From Plantactinospora soyae (GTDB taxonomy: Bacteria > Actinomycetota > Actinomycetes > Mycobacteriales > Micromonosporaceae), in contig NZ_JADBEB010000001.1 in the NCBI RefSeq assembly GCF_014874095.1, positions 5,208,001 to 5,272,000 on the forward strand: a stretch of DNA of 64,000 nucleotides, written 5' to 3'. Made by a program: the position numbers and the translations under genes. Shown one piece after another: positions 57,172 to 64,000 of this stretch; position 1 is the first letter of the stretch; every line of letters begins with the position of its first letter. Under the pieces are notes generated by a model. That model was not told the DNA's origin and did no database searches. It saw only the letters and a list, made by a program, of their open reading frames with translations.

Positions 57172-58119
57172 CTACACCGCAGTGGGTGCGGACGACCTCT
57201 CGCTCGACTCGTCCGCCGGCGCGCCGGTCTCGACCGCCGCCACGGTCTCGCTGTCCCGGTTCGCCCGGTACTGCCGGACCGAGTACGCCAGGGCGAGTGC
57301 CCAGACCAGGTAGATCACCGCGTAGACGGTGTAGCGCACGCCGTCGGAGGCGTCGATCCAGTCGCTCCGCAGCAGGGTCCGGACGTTGGTCACGATGATC
57401 ATGCCGCCCACGGCCGAACCGAGGATCCGGGGCGGGATGTGCCGGACCAGCCAGGCGGCGATCGGTGCGGCGATCACGCCGCCGAGGAGCAGCACCGCCA
57501 CCCAGGCGAAGTTGACGTTCTCGCTGCCGAGGCCGACCAGGAACCCGAGGCTCGCCGCCACCGCGACCAGGAACTCGCTGGTGTCGATCGAGCCGATGAC
57601 CTTGCGTGGTGCCATCCGGCCGCTGGCCAGGATCGCCGGGGTGCCGACCGGACCCCAGCCACCGCCGCCGGTCGAGTCGACGAATCCGGCCACCAGTCCG
57701 AGCGGGGCGAGGAAGCGCTTGCGCAGCGGCTGTCCGAGACGGTCGCGCGGAATGCCGGCGGCGGTGAACCGGACCAGGATGTAGATCCCGAGGGTGAGCA
57801 GCAGCAGCGACATGATCGGCGCGGCCACCTCGGTGGAGAGGCTCGACAGGAAGGTGGCGCCGGCGAAGGCGCCGACCGCCCCGGGTACGCCGATCTTGGC
57901 GACCACCTTCCAGTCCACGTTGCCGAACCGCCAGTGCGCGGCACCGGAGGCCAGCGTGGTGCCGATCTCAGCCAGGTGCACGGTCGCGGAGGCCGCTGCC
58001 GGATTGGTGCCGATCGCCAGCAGCAGGGTGGTGGAGGTCACGCCGTAGGCCATGCCGAGACTGCCGTCCACGAGTTGCGCGCCGAGCCCCACCAGGGCGA
58101 GGAGCAGAAGTTTTCGCAC
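57172..58119 (-). CDS. TSUP-family (TauE/SafE) exporter
   Basis: 315 residues from GTG 58119 (GGGAAGGAA upstream). Eight or so spans with the TSUP duplication: LVDGSLGMAYGVTSTTLLLAIG and GFVDSTGGGGWGPVGTPAILASG, each with the family's glycine-rich loop. Substrates of this family include sulfite and organosulfonates. An extended C-terminal tail (about 290-315) is cytosolic and charged. Alone on its strand. Confidence 0.88.
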   Translation of the reverse strand: MRKLLLLALVGLGAQLVDGSLGMAYGVTSTTLLLAIGTNPAAASATVHLAEIGTTLASGAAHWRFGNVDWKVVAKIGVPGAVGAFAGATFLSSLSTEVAAPIMSLLLLTLGIYILVRFTAAGIPRDRLGQPLRKRFLAPLGLVAGFVDSTGGGGWGPVGTPAILASGRMAPRKVIGSIDTSEFLVAVAASLGFLVGLGSENVNFAWVAVLLLGGVIAAPIAAWLVRHIPPRILGSAVGGMIIVTNVRTLLRSDWIDASDGVRYTVYAVIYLVWALALAYSVRQYRANRDSETVAAVETGAPADESSERSSAPTAV

Positions 58120-58240
58120 GGGCGTTCCTTCCCGGGATGGTGGGGAGGCGATCAATTCCCCATCTAACCAATAGGGATTGTCGACCCGGCCGGGCGTACG
58201 AGTCAACCCCGTAAGCCCGACCCGCCCGTCGATGCCGCAG

Positions 58241-60784
58241 TCACTCCGCCCGGTGTGCGATTCCGCCACCCGGCCCGGCCCGCAGCGCCATCCGGGCCGG
58301 CAGCACGCTGGCGACGAGGGCCAGGGCCAGGCAACCGCCCACCACCGCCGCGATCGTCGGCCAGGGGATCACCAGATCGACCGGTACGCCGACCTGCTCG
58401 CTGAGCGCGGAGCGGATGGCCAGCAGCGCGACCGTCGGCACCACCAGGCCGAGGGTCGTGCCGATCAGCACCACCAGCGCCGATTCGGCGGCGACCGAGG
58501 TGAGCACCTGACGGACGGTCGCACCCGAGCGGAGCAGCAGCAGAAGATCCCGGGTCCGATGCGCGGTCGCCATCAGCAGCGTGTTCGCCAGCGCGACCGC
58601 GGTGTAGCCCGCCGAGACCCCGATCAGGAGAAGCGTGGCGAGCCAGACGAGCCGGTCCTCCTGCGCGGCCCGACCCTGCGCGTAGTCCACCACGCTGACC
58701 AGCCGCGCGCCGAGTTCACTCGGAAGAGCGGAACTTCCCGGCCCGTCCACGCCGGTCGCCGGACCGCTGCCGTCGGTCGGGGCCGGTGAGCCGCTGTCGT
58801 CGGCACCGGTCGCCGGACCGACGGCGAAGACCGACTCGGTGAGCGCGGACGGATCCCGGGCCCGGACCGACTCCCGGGTGAACAGCATCTCGACCGGGAT
58901 CGAGCCGTCGGCGACCACCGCCACCAACCGGACCGTTCCGCTGCTGCCGTCCGGGTACCCGAGAACCGCCGATCCGCCGACCGTCCAGCCCCGCCGGCCG
59001 GCCAGGTCGGCGGAGACGACCGCGGTGTCCGGGCCACGCAACGCGTCGAAGGCACCGGAGAGCACGCTGAGCCGTCCGTTCACCCGGGCGAAGCCGGCCG
59101 GGTCGACCCCGGCGGCCCGGATCGGGACGCCCCCGGAGGCCCCGGCACCCTCGGCGTCGGCGTACACCGTGGTGGGCAGGAGCGCCGTTCCGGGAACGGC
59201 CGCCACCGCCGCGTCGGACAGGCCCGGCGTACCCGACGGAACGAGCACGGCACCGGCTCGGACCGCGGCGGCGTCCCGGCTCGCGTACGCGCCGGCCGAG
59301 GTGGCCACCGAGCCGGCGATCAGTACCGCGAAACCCACCGTGAGCAGCATCGGTGCCGACGTCGACGCGGTACGCCGGACGGCCGTCAACGCGTTGCGCC
59401 GGACCAGCATCCCGGTCGCCCCACGCAGCCGCTCCAACGGCCAGGTGAGGGCGTAGGTCAGCGGTGGGATGAACACCGGGGCGAGCAGGGTCAGCCCCAG
59501 GGTCAGCGCCATCGCGGCGTAGAGCGCGCGGTTGACGATGTCGTCGGCGCCGGCCCGGCTCAGCACCACGGTCAGCCACAGCCCGCCCGTGGTGGCGGCG
59601 ACACCGCCGATCCAACGCGCCCGGGTCATCGGCCGGCGATCCACGGCCGCCTCGCGCAGCGCCTCCAGCGGACGTACCCGGCCGGCGCGTCGGGAGGCCG
59701 ACCAGACGCCGAGCAGGGCGACGACCAGCCCCACCCCGAAAGCGGCGGCCGGCGGCCAGGGCGCCAACCGGACCCGGAATCCGGCCGGCTGGAAACCCGC
59801 CTCGATCAGCAGGTGGCCGAACAACGGGGCACAGGCCGTGCCGAGCAGCACCCCGACGACGGCCGCCACGGCGCCCACCGCCAGTGCCTCGGCGTACACC
59901 ATCGTCCGGACCTGGCGCGGTGTGGCGCCGACGGTACGCAGCAGGCCGAACTCCCGGCGCCGCTGGGCCACCGCGAAGGCGAACGTCGACGCCACGACGA
60001 AGATCGAGACGAATCCGGCCAGGGCCGTCATCGCGGTCAGCACCTGCATGCCGATCCACCGGGTGCGGGCGTCGCGTGGAGGTTCGAGTTCCGCCCGGGC
60101 GTCGCCGCTCAGCACGCTGCCGTCCCGGCCGACGATCGCGGTCGCCGCGGCCCGTACCGCCGCCGGGTCGGCGTCGGACCCGGTCACCAGACCGATCACC
60201 CGGATCCCACGGGCCAGCGGCACCGCAGCCGCGTCGGTGACGAAGAAGCCGGCGCCGTCGACGGTGCCGGAGACGGTGTACCGGGCCGGGCCGGTCGCGG
60301 TCAGCAGGGTGACCGTGGTCCCCGGGTCGAGCGCCAGGGCACGGTCCAGGACGACCTCGTCGGCCCGGGCGGGTGGACTCCCCGCCACCAGCCGGTACGG
60401 CGCCAGCGCGGCACTCGACCAGCCGTGTCCCTGCGGATCGGTGACGGCGGGCTCGCCGACCGGGCGGCCGTCGAGCACCGCCTGGGCGTAGAACGACCGG
60501 TCCGGTACCGCCGCGCGCACCCCGGGGATCGCGGCGAGCCGGTCGACCAGCTCGGCCGCGCGCCGCGGCGACCAGGGGCGGCGTTCGGGAAACGTCCCGG
60601 ACACCTCCGCCACGGTCGGACCGGCCACCAGCACCTCCGTGCCGGCGTACCGGTCCGGCACCTGCGGATTCGCCGAGACCAGGACCAGCGCCGTCATCGA
60701 CATCAGCGCCACGCCGAGGCAGAGGGCGACGAACGGGCCGAGCAGGCGGGACCAGCGCGCCCGCAACGCGGCGACGGTCAGCAT
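58241..60784 (-). CDS. FtsX/MacB-type ABC transporter permease
   Basis: 847 residues, ATG 60784. An N-terminal span (about 12-38), a large extracellular domain, three spans around residues 245-375, an additional pair of spans, a second extracellular domain, and three last spans: the duplicated FtsX arrangement. FVSIFVVASTFAFAVAQRRREFGLLRTVGATPRQVRTM is the classical FtsX loop (quoted for RRREFGLLRTVGAT). Its start overlaps the end of the ATPase gene by 7 bp. Probable role: lipid, peptide or antibiotic export. Confidence 0.92.
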   Translation of the reverse strand: MLTVAALRARWSRLLGPFVALCLGVALMSMTALVLVSANPQVPDRYAGTEVLVAGPTVAEVSGTFPERRPWSPRRAAELVDRLAAIPGVRAAVPDRSFYAQAVLDGRPVGEPAVTDPQGHGWSSAALAPYRLVAGSPPARADEVVLDRALALDPGTTVTLLTATGPARYTVSGTVDGAGFFVTDAAAVPLARGIRVIGLVTGSDADPAAVRAAATAIVGRDGSVLSGDARAELEPPRDARTRWIGMQVLTAMTALAGFVSIFVVASTFAFAVAQRRREFGLLRTVGATPRQVRTMVYAEALAVGAVAAVVGVLLGTACAPLFGHLLIEAGFQPAGFRVRLAPWPPAAAFGVGLVVALLGVWSASRRAGRVRPLEALREAAVDRRPMTRARWIGGVAATTGGLWLTVVLSRAGADDIVNRALYAAMALTLGLTLLAPVFIPPLTYALTWPLERLRGATGMLVRRNALTAVRRTASTSAPMLLTVGFAVLIAGSVATSAGAYASRDAAAVRAGAVLVPSGTPGLSDAAVAAVPGTALLPTTVYADAEGAGASGGVPIRAAGVDPAGFARVNGRLSVLSGAFDALRGPDTAVVSADLAGRRGWTVGGSAVLGYPDGSSGTVRLVAVVADGSIPVEMLFTRESVRARDPSALTESVFAVGPATGADDSGSPAPTDGSGPATGVDGPGSSALPSELGARLVSVVDYAQGRAAQEDRLVWLATLLLIGVSAGYTAVALANTLLMATAHRTRDLLLLLRSGATVRQVLTSVAAESALVVLIGTTLGLVVPTVALLAIRSALSEQVGVPVDLVIPWPTIAAVVGGCLALALVASVLPARMALRAGPGGGIAHRAE

Positions 60785-61539
60785 GCCAACTCCAGCCGGG
60801 TCATCCGGGCCGCGATCGACTCCGCGCTCAACTCGCCGTCGAGCTCGTCCACCACCCGGCCGTCGGCCAGCAGCACCACCCGGTCGGCGAAGGCTGCCGC
60901 GACCGGATCGTGGGTCACCATGATCACTGTTTGTCGGTGCTGGTCGACGAGGTTACGCAGCAGGCGGAGCACGTCGCGGGAGGTCCGGGTGTCCAACGCG
61001 CCGGTCGGCTCGTCGGCGAAGACCACGGCCGGCCGACTGATCAGGGCCCGGGCTATCGCCACCCGTTGCTGCTCGCCGCCGGAGAGCTCGTCGGGCCGGT
61101 GACGTCCGCGCCCGGCCAGGCCGACCTCGGCCAGCGCCGCGTGCAGGTGGGCCGGATCGGGCCGGCGGCCGGCCAGCCGCAGCGGCAGTGCGACGTTCTG
61201 CTCCGCGGTCAGCGCCGGCACCAGGTTGTACGACTGGAAGACGAACCCGACCCGCTCCCGACGTAGCAGGGTGAGCGCGGTCTCGCCGAGCGTACCGAGT
61301 TCGGTTCCGTCGATCCTGATCGTGCCGCCGGTCGGCCGGTCCAGCCCGGCGGCGCAGTGCAGCAGGGTCGACTTGCCGGAGCCGGAGGGGCCCATCACCG
61401 CGCTGAAGGTTCCCCGGCCGAAGTCGACGGTCACGCCGTCCAGCGCGGTGACCCGCCGTGCCCCGGAGCCGTACGCCCGAGCGACCTCGTGGAGCGCGAC
61501 GGCCTGCCCGGATTCCGTACCGTTCTCTGGTTCTGCCAT
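60778..61539 (-). CDS. ABC transporter ATP-binding protein (MacB type)
   Basis: 253 residues from ATG 61539; ATG at 61557 and 61575 are alternatives in frame. Walker A GPSGSGKST, Q-loop FVFQSYNLVPALT, signature LSGGEQQRVAIARAL, Walker B AVVFADEPTGALD and the H-loop THD are complete. It drives the FtsX-type permease. It is divergent from a two-component system across 166 bp, which fits a stress-induced exporter of the bacitracin/antibiotic type (inference). Confidence 0.95.
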   Translation of the reverse strand: MAEPENGTESGQAVALHEVARAYGSGARRVTALDGVTVDFGRGTFSAVMGPSGSGKSTLLHCAAGLDRPTGGTIRIDGTELGTLGETALTLLRRERVGFVFQSYNLVPALTAEQNVALPLRLAGRRPDPAHLHAALAEVGLAGRGRHRPDELSGGEQQRVAIARALISRPAVVFADEPTGALDTRTSRDVLRLLRNLVDQHRQTVIMVTHDPVAAAFADRVVLLADGRVVDELDGELSAESIAARMTRLELAC

Positions 61540-61630
61540 GCGGTAAAGGTTGGTCATCTTCCCGGCCCGGCACATCGGAGCGGAACCGTCACTTCCGACC
61601 CCGCCCTGCGGGGTACGCCGAACCCCCGCC

Positions 61631-61681
61631 GGCCGGCGCGTCAGCCCGCAGGATGACGGACGCCGGGTTGACGCGCCGGCC
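61631..61681. promoter_or_regulatory. 13-bp inverted repeat between the ABC and two-component genes
   Basis: GGCCGGCGCGTCA (61631-61643) and TGACGCGCCGGCC (61669-61681) are perfect inverted arms with a 25-bp spacer, 92-142 bp upstream of the ATPase start and 25 bp before the kinase ATG. It is the best candidate site for the NarL-type regulator. Confidence 0.65.
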
Positions 61682-61705
61682 GCACCGGGCGGTTACCGTC
61701 GACGG

Positions 61706-63115
61706 ATGACCGCCGACGACGTGCGTCCCGTGCTAACCCGCCGGATGCGCGGCATCGACCTGATCGCGCTCGACCTGCTGCCCGCGCTCGGCCTGCTGCT
61801 GGTGGTCGGGTACGCCGCCGCGGAACCGCCGATTGCCAGCGAGGCGCCGGACCTGGTGATCCAGGAGCCGGCCTGGCTCACCGTGCTCTTCACCGTCGCC
61901 GCCTCGCTGCCGATCGCGGTACGTCGGTGGTGGCCGCTGCCCGTACTGGCGGTGGTCTCGGTCGGCGCGCTCTCGTCGGTGCTGGTCTCGGTGGTGCCGA
62001 TCTACGCGTCTCCGGCCGTCTTCCTCGCCATCGCCTTCGCGCTCTACCAGGTGGCGCTCGCCGAGCCGCTCCGCCGGTCGATCCCGGCCCTGCTGCTGGT
62101 GCTGGTCGGCGTGCTGCTGGTGGCGGTGCCCCGGTCCTCGGCCGGAGCCGACGACACTGCCGGACTGGGCTTCGCCGGTCTGGTGGTCGGCGGCGCCTGG
62201 ACCCTCGGCCGGGTGGTCCGGGAACGTCGGGCGTACGCCGAGCGGATGGCGGTGCAGTCGGCGACCCAGCTCGCCGAGCGGGCGACGACCGAGGAACGGC
62301 TGCGGCTGGCCCGGGAACTGCACGACATCGTGGCGCACAGCATGAGCGTGATCACGGTCAAGGCGGCGATCGCCAACCACGTCGCCGAGTCCCGGCCGCA
62401 GGAACTCCGGGAGGCGTTGCGCGACATCGAGGCGACCAGCCGGGGTGCGCTGGCCGAGCTGCGTCGTACCCTCGGCGTGCTCCGGGCCGGGGCGCCGGCC
62501 GGGCTGGTCGAGTTCGGACCCGCTCCCGGTCTGGCCGACCTGCCCGACCTGGTGGAGCGGGCCGCGCGGGCCGGTGCGGACGCGGAGCTGGAGTTGGACC
62601 TGGCCGGCACGCCGGAGCCGCCCGAGGACGTCGGCCGGTCGGTCTACCGGATCGTCCAGGAGGCGCTGACCAACGTGGTCAAGCACGCCGGCCCGAGCCG
62701 GTGCCGGGTCAGGGTGACCGCGACCGTGGCCGTGGTACGGGTCGAGGTGACCAACGGACCCGGCCGGCCGGTCCGGCCGGCCGACCCACGGGGGCAGGGG
62801 CTGATCGGCATGCGGGAGCGGGTCAACCTGTACGGCGGCACGTTCGCCGCGGGCCCGTTACCGGACGGCGGCTTCCGGATCTGCGCCGAACTGCCCGGCC
62901 GACCGACGGACGCCCCGGTCCCGAGGACCGTCGACCCGGCCGTCGGGTCGGCGCCGCTCGGCGACCTGACACCGGCCACCGGACCGTCGTCGAGGATCGA
63001 CCGTCCGGCACCGGCCGCCGATCCGCCAGCGGCTGCCGATTCGGCGTCGGCTGCCGATCCGGCGTCGGCCGTGGCTCGGTCGGCGGCGGGCGAGGCCCTC
63101 GGGGCGGACCGGTGA
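61706..63115 (+). CDS. Sensor histidine kinase (HisKA_3, NarL-partner type)
   Basis: 469 residues from ATG 61706. About five spans in the first 170 residues (7TMR/DUF-like sensor without a large loop), then the dimerisation helix with H206 in RELHDIVAHSMSVI and the HATPase domain (about 310-410, with EALTNVVKHAG and GQGLIGMRERV). The Ala/Pro/Asp-rich tail (430-469) is low complexity. Its stop overlaps the regulator start by 4 bp. Confidence 0.94.
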   Translation: MTADDVRPVLTRRMRGIDLIALDLLPALGLLLVVGYAAAEPPIASEAPDLVIQEPAWLTVLFTVAASLPIAVRRWWPLPVLAVVSVGALSSVLVSVVPIYASPAVFLAIAFALYQVALAEPLRRSIPALLLVLVGVLLVAVPRSSAGADDTAGLGFAGLVVGGAWTLGRVVRERRAYAERMAVQSATQLAERATTEERLRLARELHDIVAHSMSVITVKAAIANHVAESRPQELREALRDIEATSRGALAELRRTLGVLRAGAPAGLVEFGPAPGLADLPDLVERAARAGADAELELDLAGTPEPPEDVGRSVYRIVQEALTNVVKHAGPSRCRVRVTATVAVVRVEVTNGPGRPVRPADPRGQGLIGMRERVNLYGGTFAAGPLPDGGFRICAELPGRPTDAPVPRTVDPAVGSAPLGDLTPATGPSSRIDRPAPAADPPAAADSASAADPASAVARSAAGEALGADR

Positions 63116-63789
63116 CGGATTCGCCGGTCCGGGTGCTCATCGTCGACGACCAGGCGCTGCTGCGGGGCAGCTTCCGGGTACTGGTCGAGACCACCCCCGG
63201 GTTGACCGTGGTGGGCGAGGCCGGTACCGGCGCGGCCGCGGTGGAGCTGGCCGAGCGGGAGCGCCCCGACGTGGTGCTGATGGACGTCCGGATGCCGCAG
63301 ATGGACGGTATCGAGGCGACCCGGCGGATCGCCGCCTCGCCCGCCGCCGCGCAGGTCCGGGTGCTCATCCTCACCACCTTCGACCTCGACGAGTACGTCT
63401 ATGCGGCGCTGCGGGCCGGGGCCAGTGGCTTCCTGCTCAAGGACGCGCCGCCGGAGGACCTGCTGACGGCGATCCGGGTGGTGGCCGCCGGTGAGGGTCT
63501 GCTCGCACCGACCGTGACCCGTCGGCTGATCGCCGAGTTCGCCCGCCTGCCGGAACCGGACCGGCCGGTGGCCCGTGAACTGACCGGGGTGACCGAGCGG
63601 GAGCGGGAGGTGCTCGTCCTGATCGGCCGGGGCCTGTCCAACGCCGAGATCGCCGGTCACCTCGGACTCAGCCCCGCCACCGTGAAGACACACGTGGGCC
63701 GCCTGCTCGGCAAGTTGCAGGCCCGGGACCGGGCCCAGCTGGTGATCGTCGCCTACCGGACCGGACTGGTTTCGGCACCGAGAATCTGA
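63112..63789 (+). CDS. NarL/LuxR-type response regulator
   Basis: 225 residues from GTG 63112 (GTGA overlap). The receiver has acidic DD at 12-13, the phosphorylation site D58 in VVLMDVRMPQMDG, and FDLDEYVYAALRAGASGFLLKD. The LuxR HTH is LTEREREVLVLIGRGLSNAEIAGHLGLSPATVKTHVGRLLGKL (its GLSNAEIAGHLG and KTHVGRLL parts are diagnostic). It should be phosphorylated by the coupled kinase and control the divergent ABC exporter. Confidence 0.96.
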   Translation: MTDSPVRVLIVDDQALLRGSFRVLVETTPGLTVVGEAGTGAAAVELAERERPDVVLMDVRMPQMDGIEATRRIAASPAAAQVRVLILTTFDLDEYVYAALRAGASGFLLKDAPPEDLLTAIRVVAAGEGLLAPTVTRRLIAEFARLPEPDRPVARELTGVTEREREVLVLIGRGLSNAEIAGHLGLSPATVKTHVGRLLGKLQARDRAQLVIVAYRTGLVSAPRI

Positions 63790-63828
63790 CCGCCGCCCGG
63801 TCGACGGACCGGTCCTGGTCGGCCCGGC

Positions 63829-64000
63829 TCAGCGACCGTTCAGGTGGACCAGCAGGAGTTGCTCGGGATGCAGCGGCGGCGCCTGGAGTCCGGCGGCGCC
63901 GAGGGTACGCCCGGACAGCCGTACCCCCGGTCCGGTCACCCAGGCCGGCGGCGCGGGCAGGACCGTCGCGGCGGCGTCCGGTGCCAGCGCGCGGACCAGG
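63829..64000 (-). CDS. C-terminal end of an unidentified gene (5' part outside window)
   Basis: Fifty-six sense codons from the right edge to TGA 63829-63831: LVRALAPDAAATVLPAPP, then VTGPGVRLSGRTLGAAGL and PLHPEQLLLVHLNGR. Base composition and third-position GC fit a real coding frame. No family can be named from so little. It converges with the response regulator with 39 bp between. Confidence 0.5.
   Translation of the reverse strand, partial: LVRALAPDAAATVLPAPPAWVTGPGVRLSGRTLGAAGLQAPPLHPEQLLLVHLNGR

Overview
The window is about 72% GC by eye, with dense GTG starts, ATGA/GTGA stop-start overlaps, type VII secretion-type small proteins and secreted enzymes carrying family 2 carbohydrate-binding modules. 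This points to a filamentous actinomycete. The conserved run infC-rpmI-rplT-rRNA methyltransferase-pheS-pheT-argCJBDFRGH and an intergenic repeat built on AAGGGGCCCTT suggest a member of the Micromonosporaceae (inference; no database was searched).

Region 1 (1-5300) is accessory. It holds the end of a protein with an actinobacterial conflict-system motif, two small membrane proteins, a GmrSD-like modification-dependent nuclease fused to an alkyltransferase-like domain, and a two-gene WXG100-like set. Region 2 (5500-16100) has a secreted PQQ-type quinoprotein with a cellulose-binding module, a VOC protein, a four-gene type VII secretion effector operon ending in an HExxH protein, a secreted CE4 deacetylase with a cellulose-binding module, a very large regulator joining a LacI-type sensor to GGDEF and EAL domains, and a lipoprotein. 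Region 3 (16200-22600) holds small conserved or hypothetical genes: an excisionase-like HTH protein, a DUF4037 nucleotidyltransferase, a YchJ-type protein, a coiled-coil protein, DUF1707/DUF4190, a YdcZ-type transporter and a PH-domain membrane protein.

Region 4 (22600-40260) is the housekeeping core. It has infC (apparently starting at ATC behind an attenuator-like leader), rpmI, rplT, a SpoU methyltransferase, pheST, a lipoprotein, a beta-propeller protein, and the complete arginine pathway argCJBDFRGH with two ArgR-type boxes at its head, followed by a coupled acetyltransferase.

Region 5 (40260-47400) is patchy. It has an epoxide hydrolase behind a 17-residue upstream ORF, a HTH-like gene behind a strong operator-like inverted repeat, a permease remnant, a MarR/membrane protein pair, a scar where divergent SDR and MarR genes have both lost their 5' halves, a 3-methyladenine DNA glycosylase and a sulfotransferase. 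Region 6 (47400-56160) looks like a beta-glucan or beta-glucoside utilisation locus: a secreted discoidin plus beta-helix protein, a ROK regulator, an ABC sugar importer and a GH1 beta-glucosidase. Two similar 19-bp sites flank the ROK gene. Region 7 (56300-64000) has an FKBP isomerase, a TSUP exporter, a FtsX-type ABC exporter divergent from a NarL-type two-component system across a 13-bp inverted repeat, and the end of an unidentified gene.
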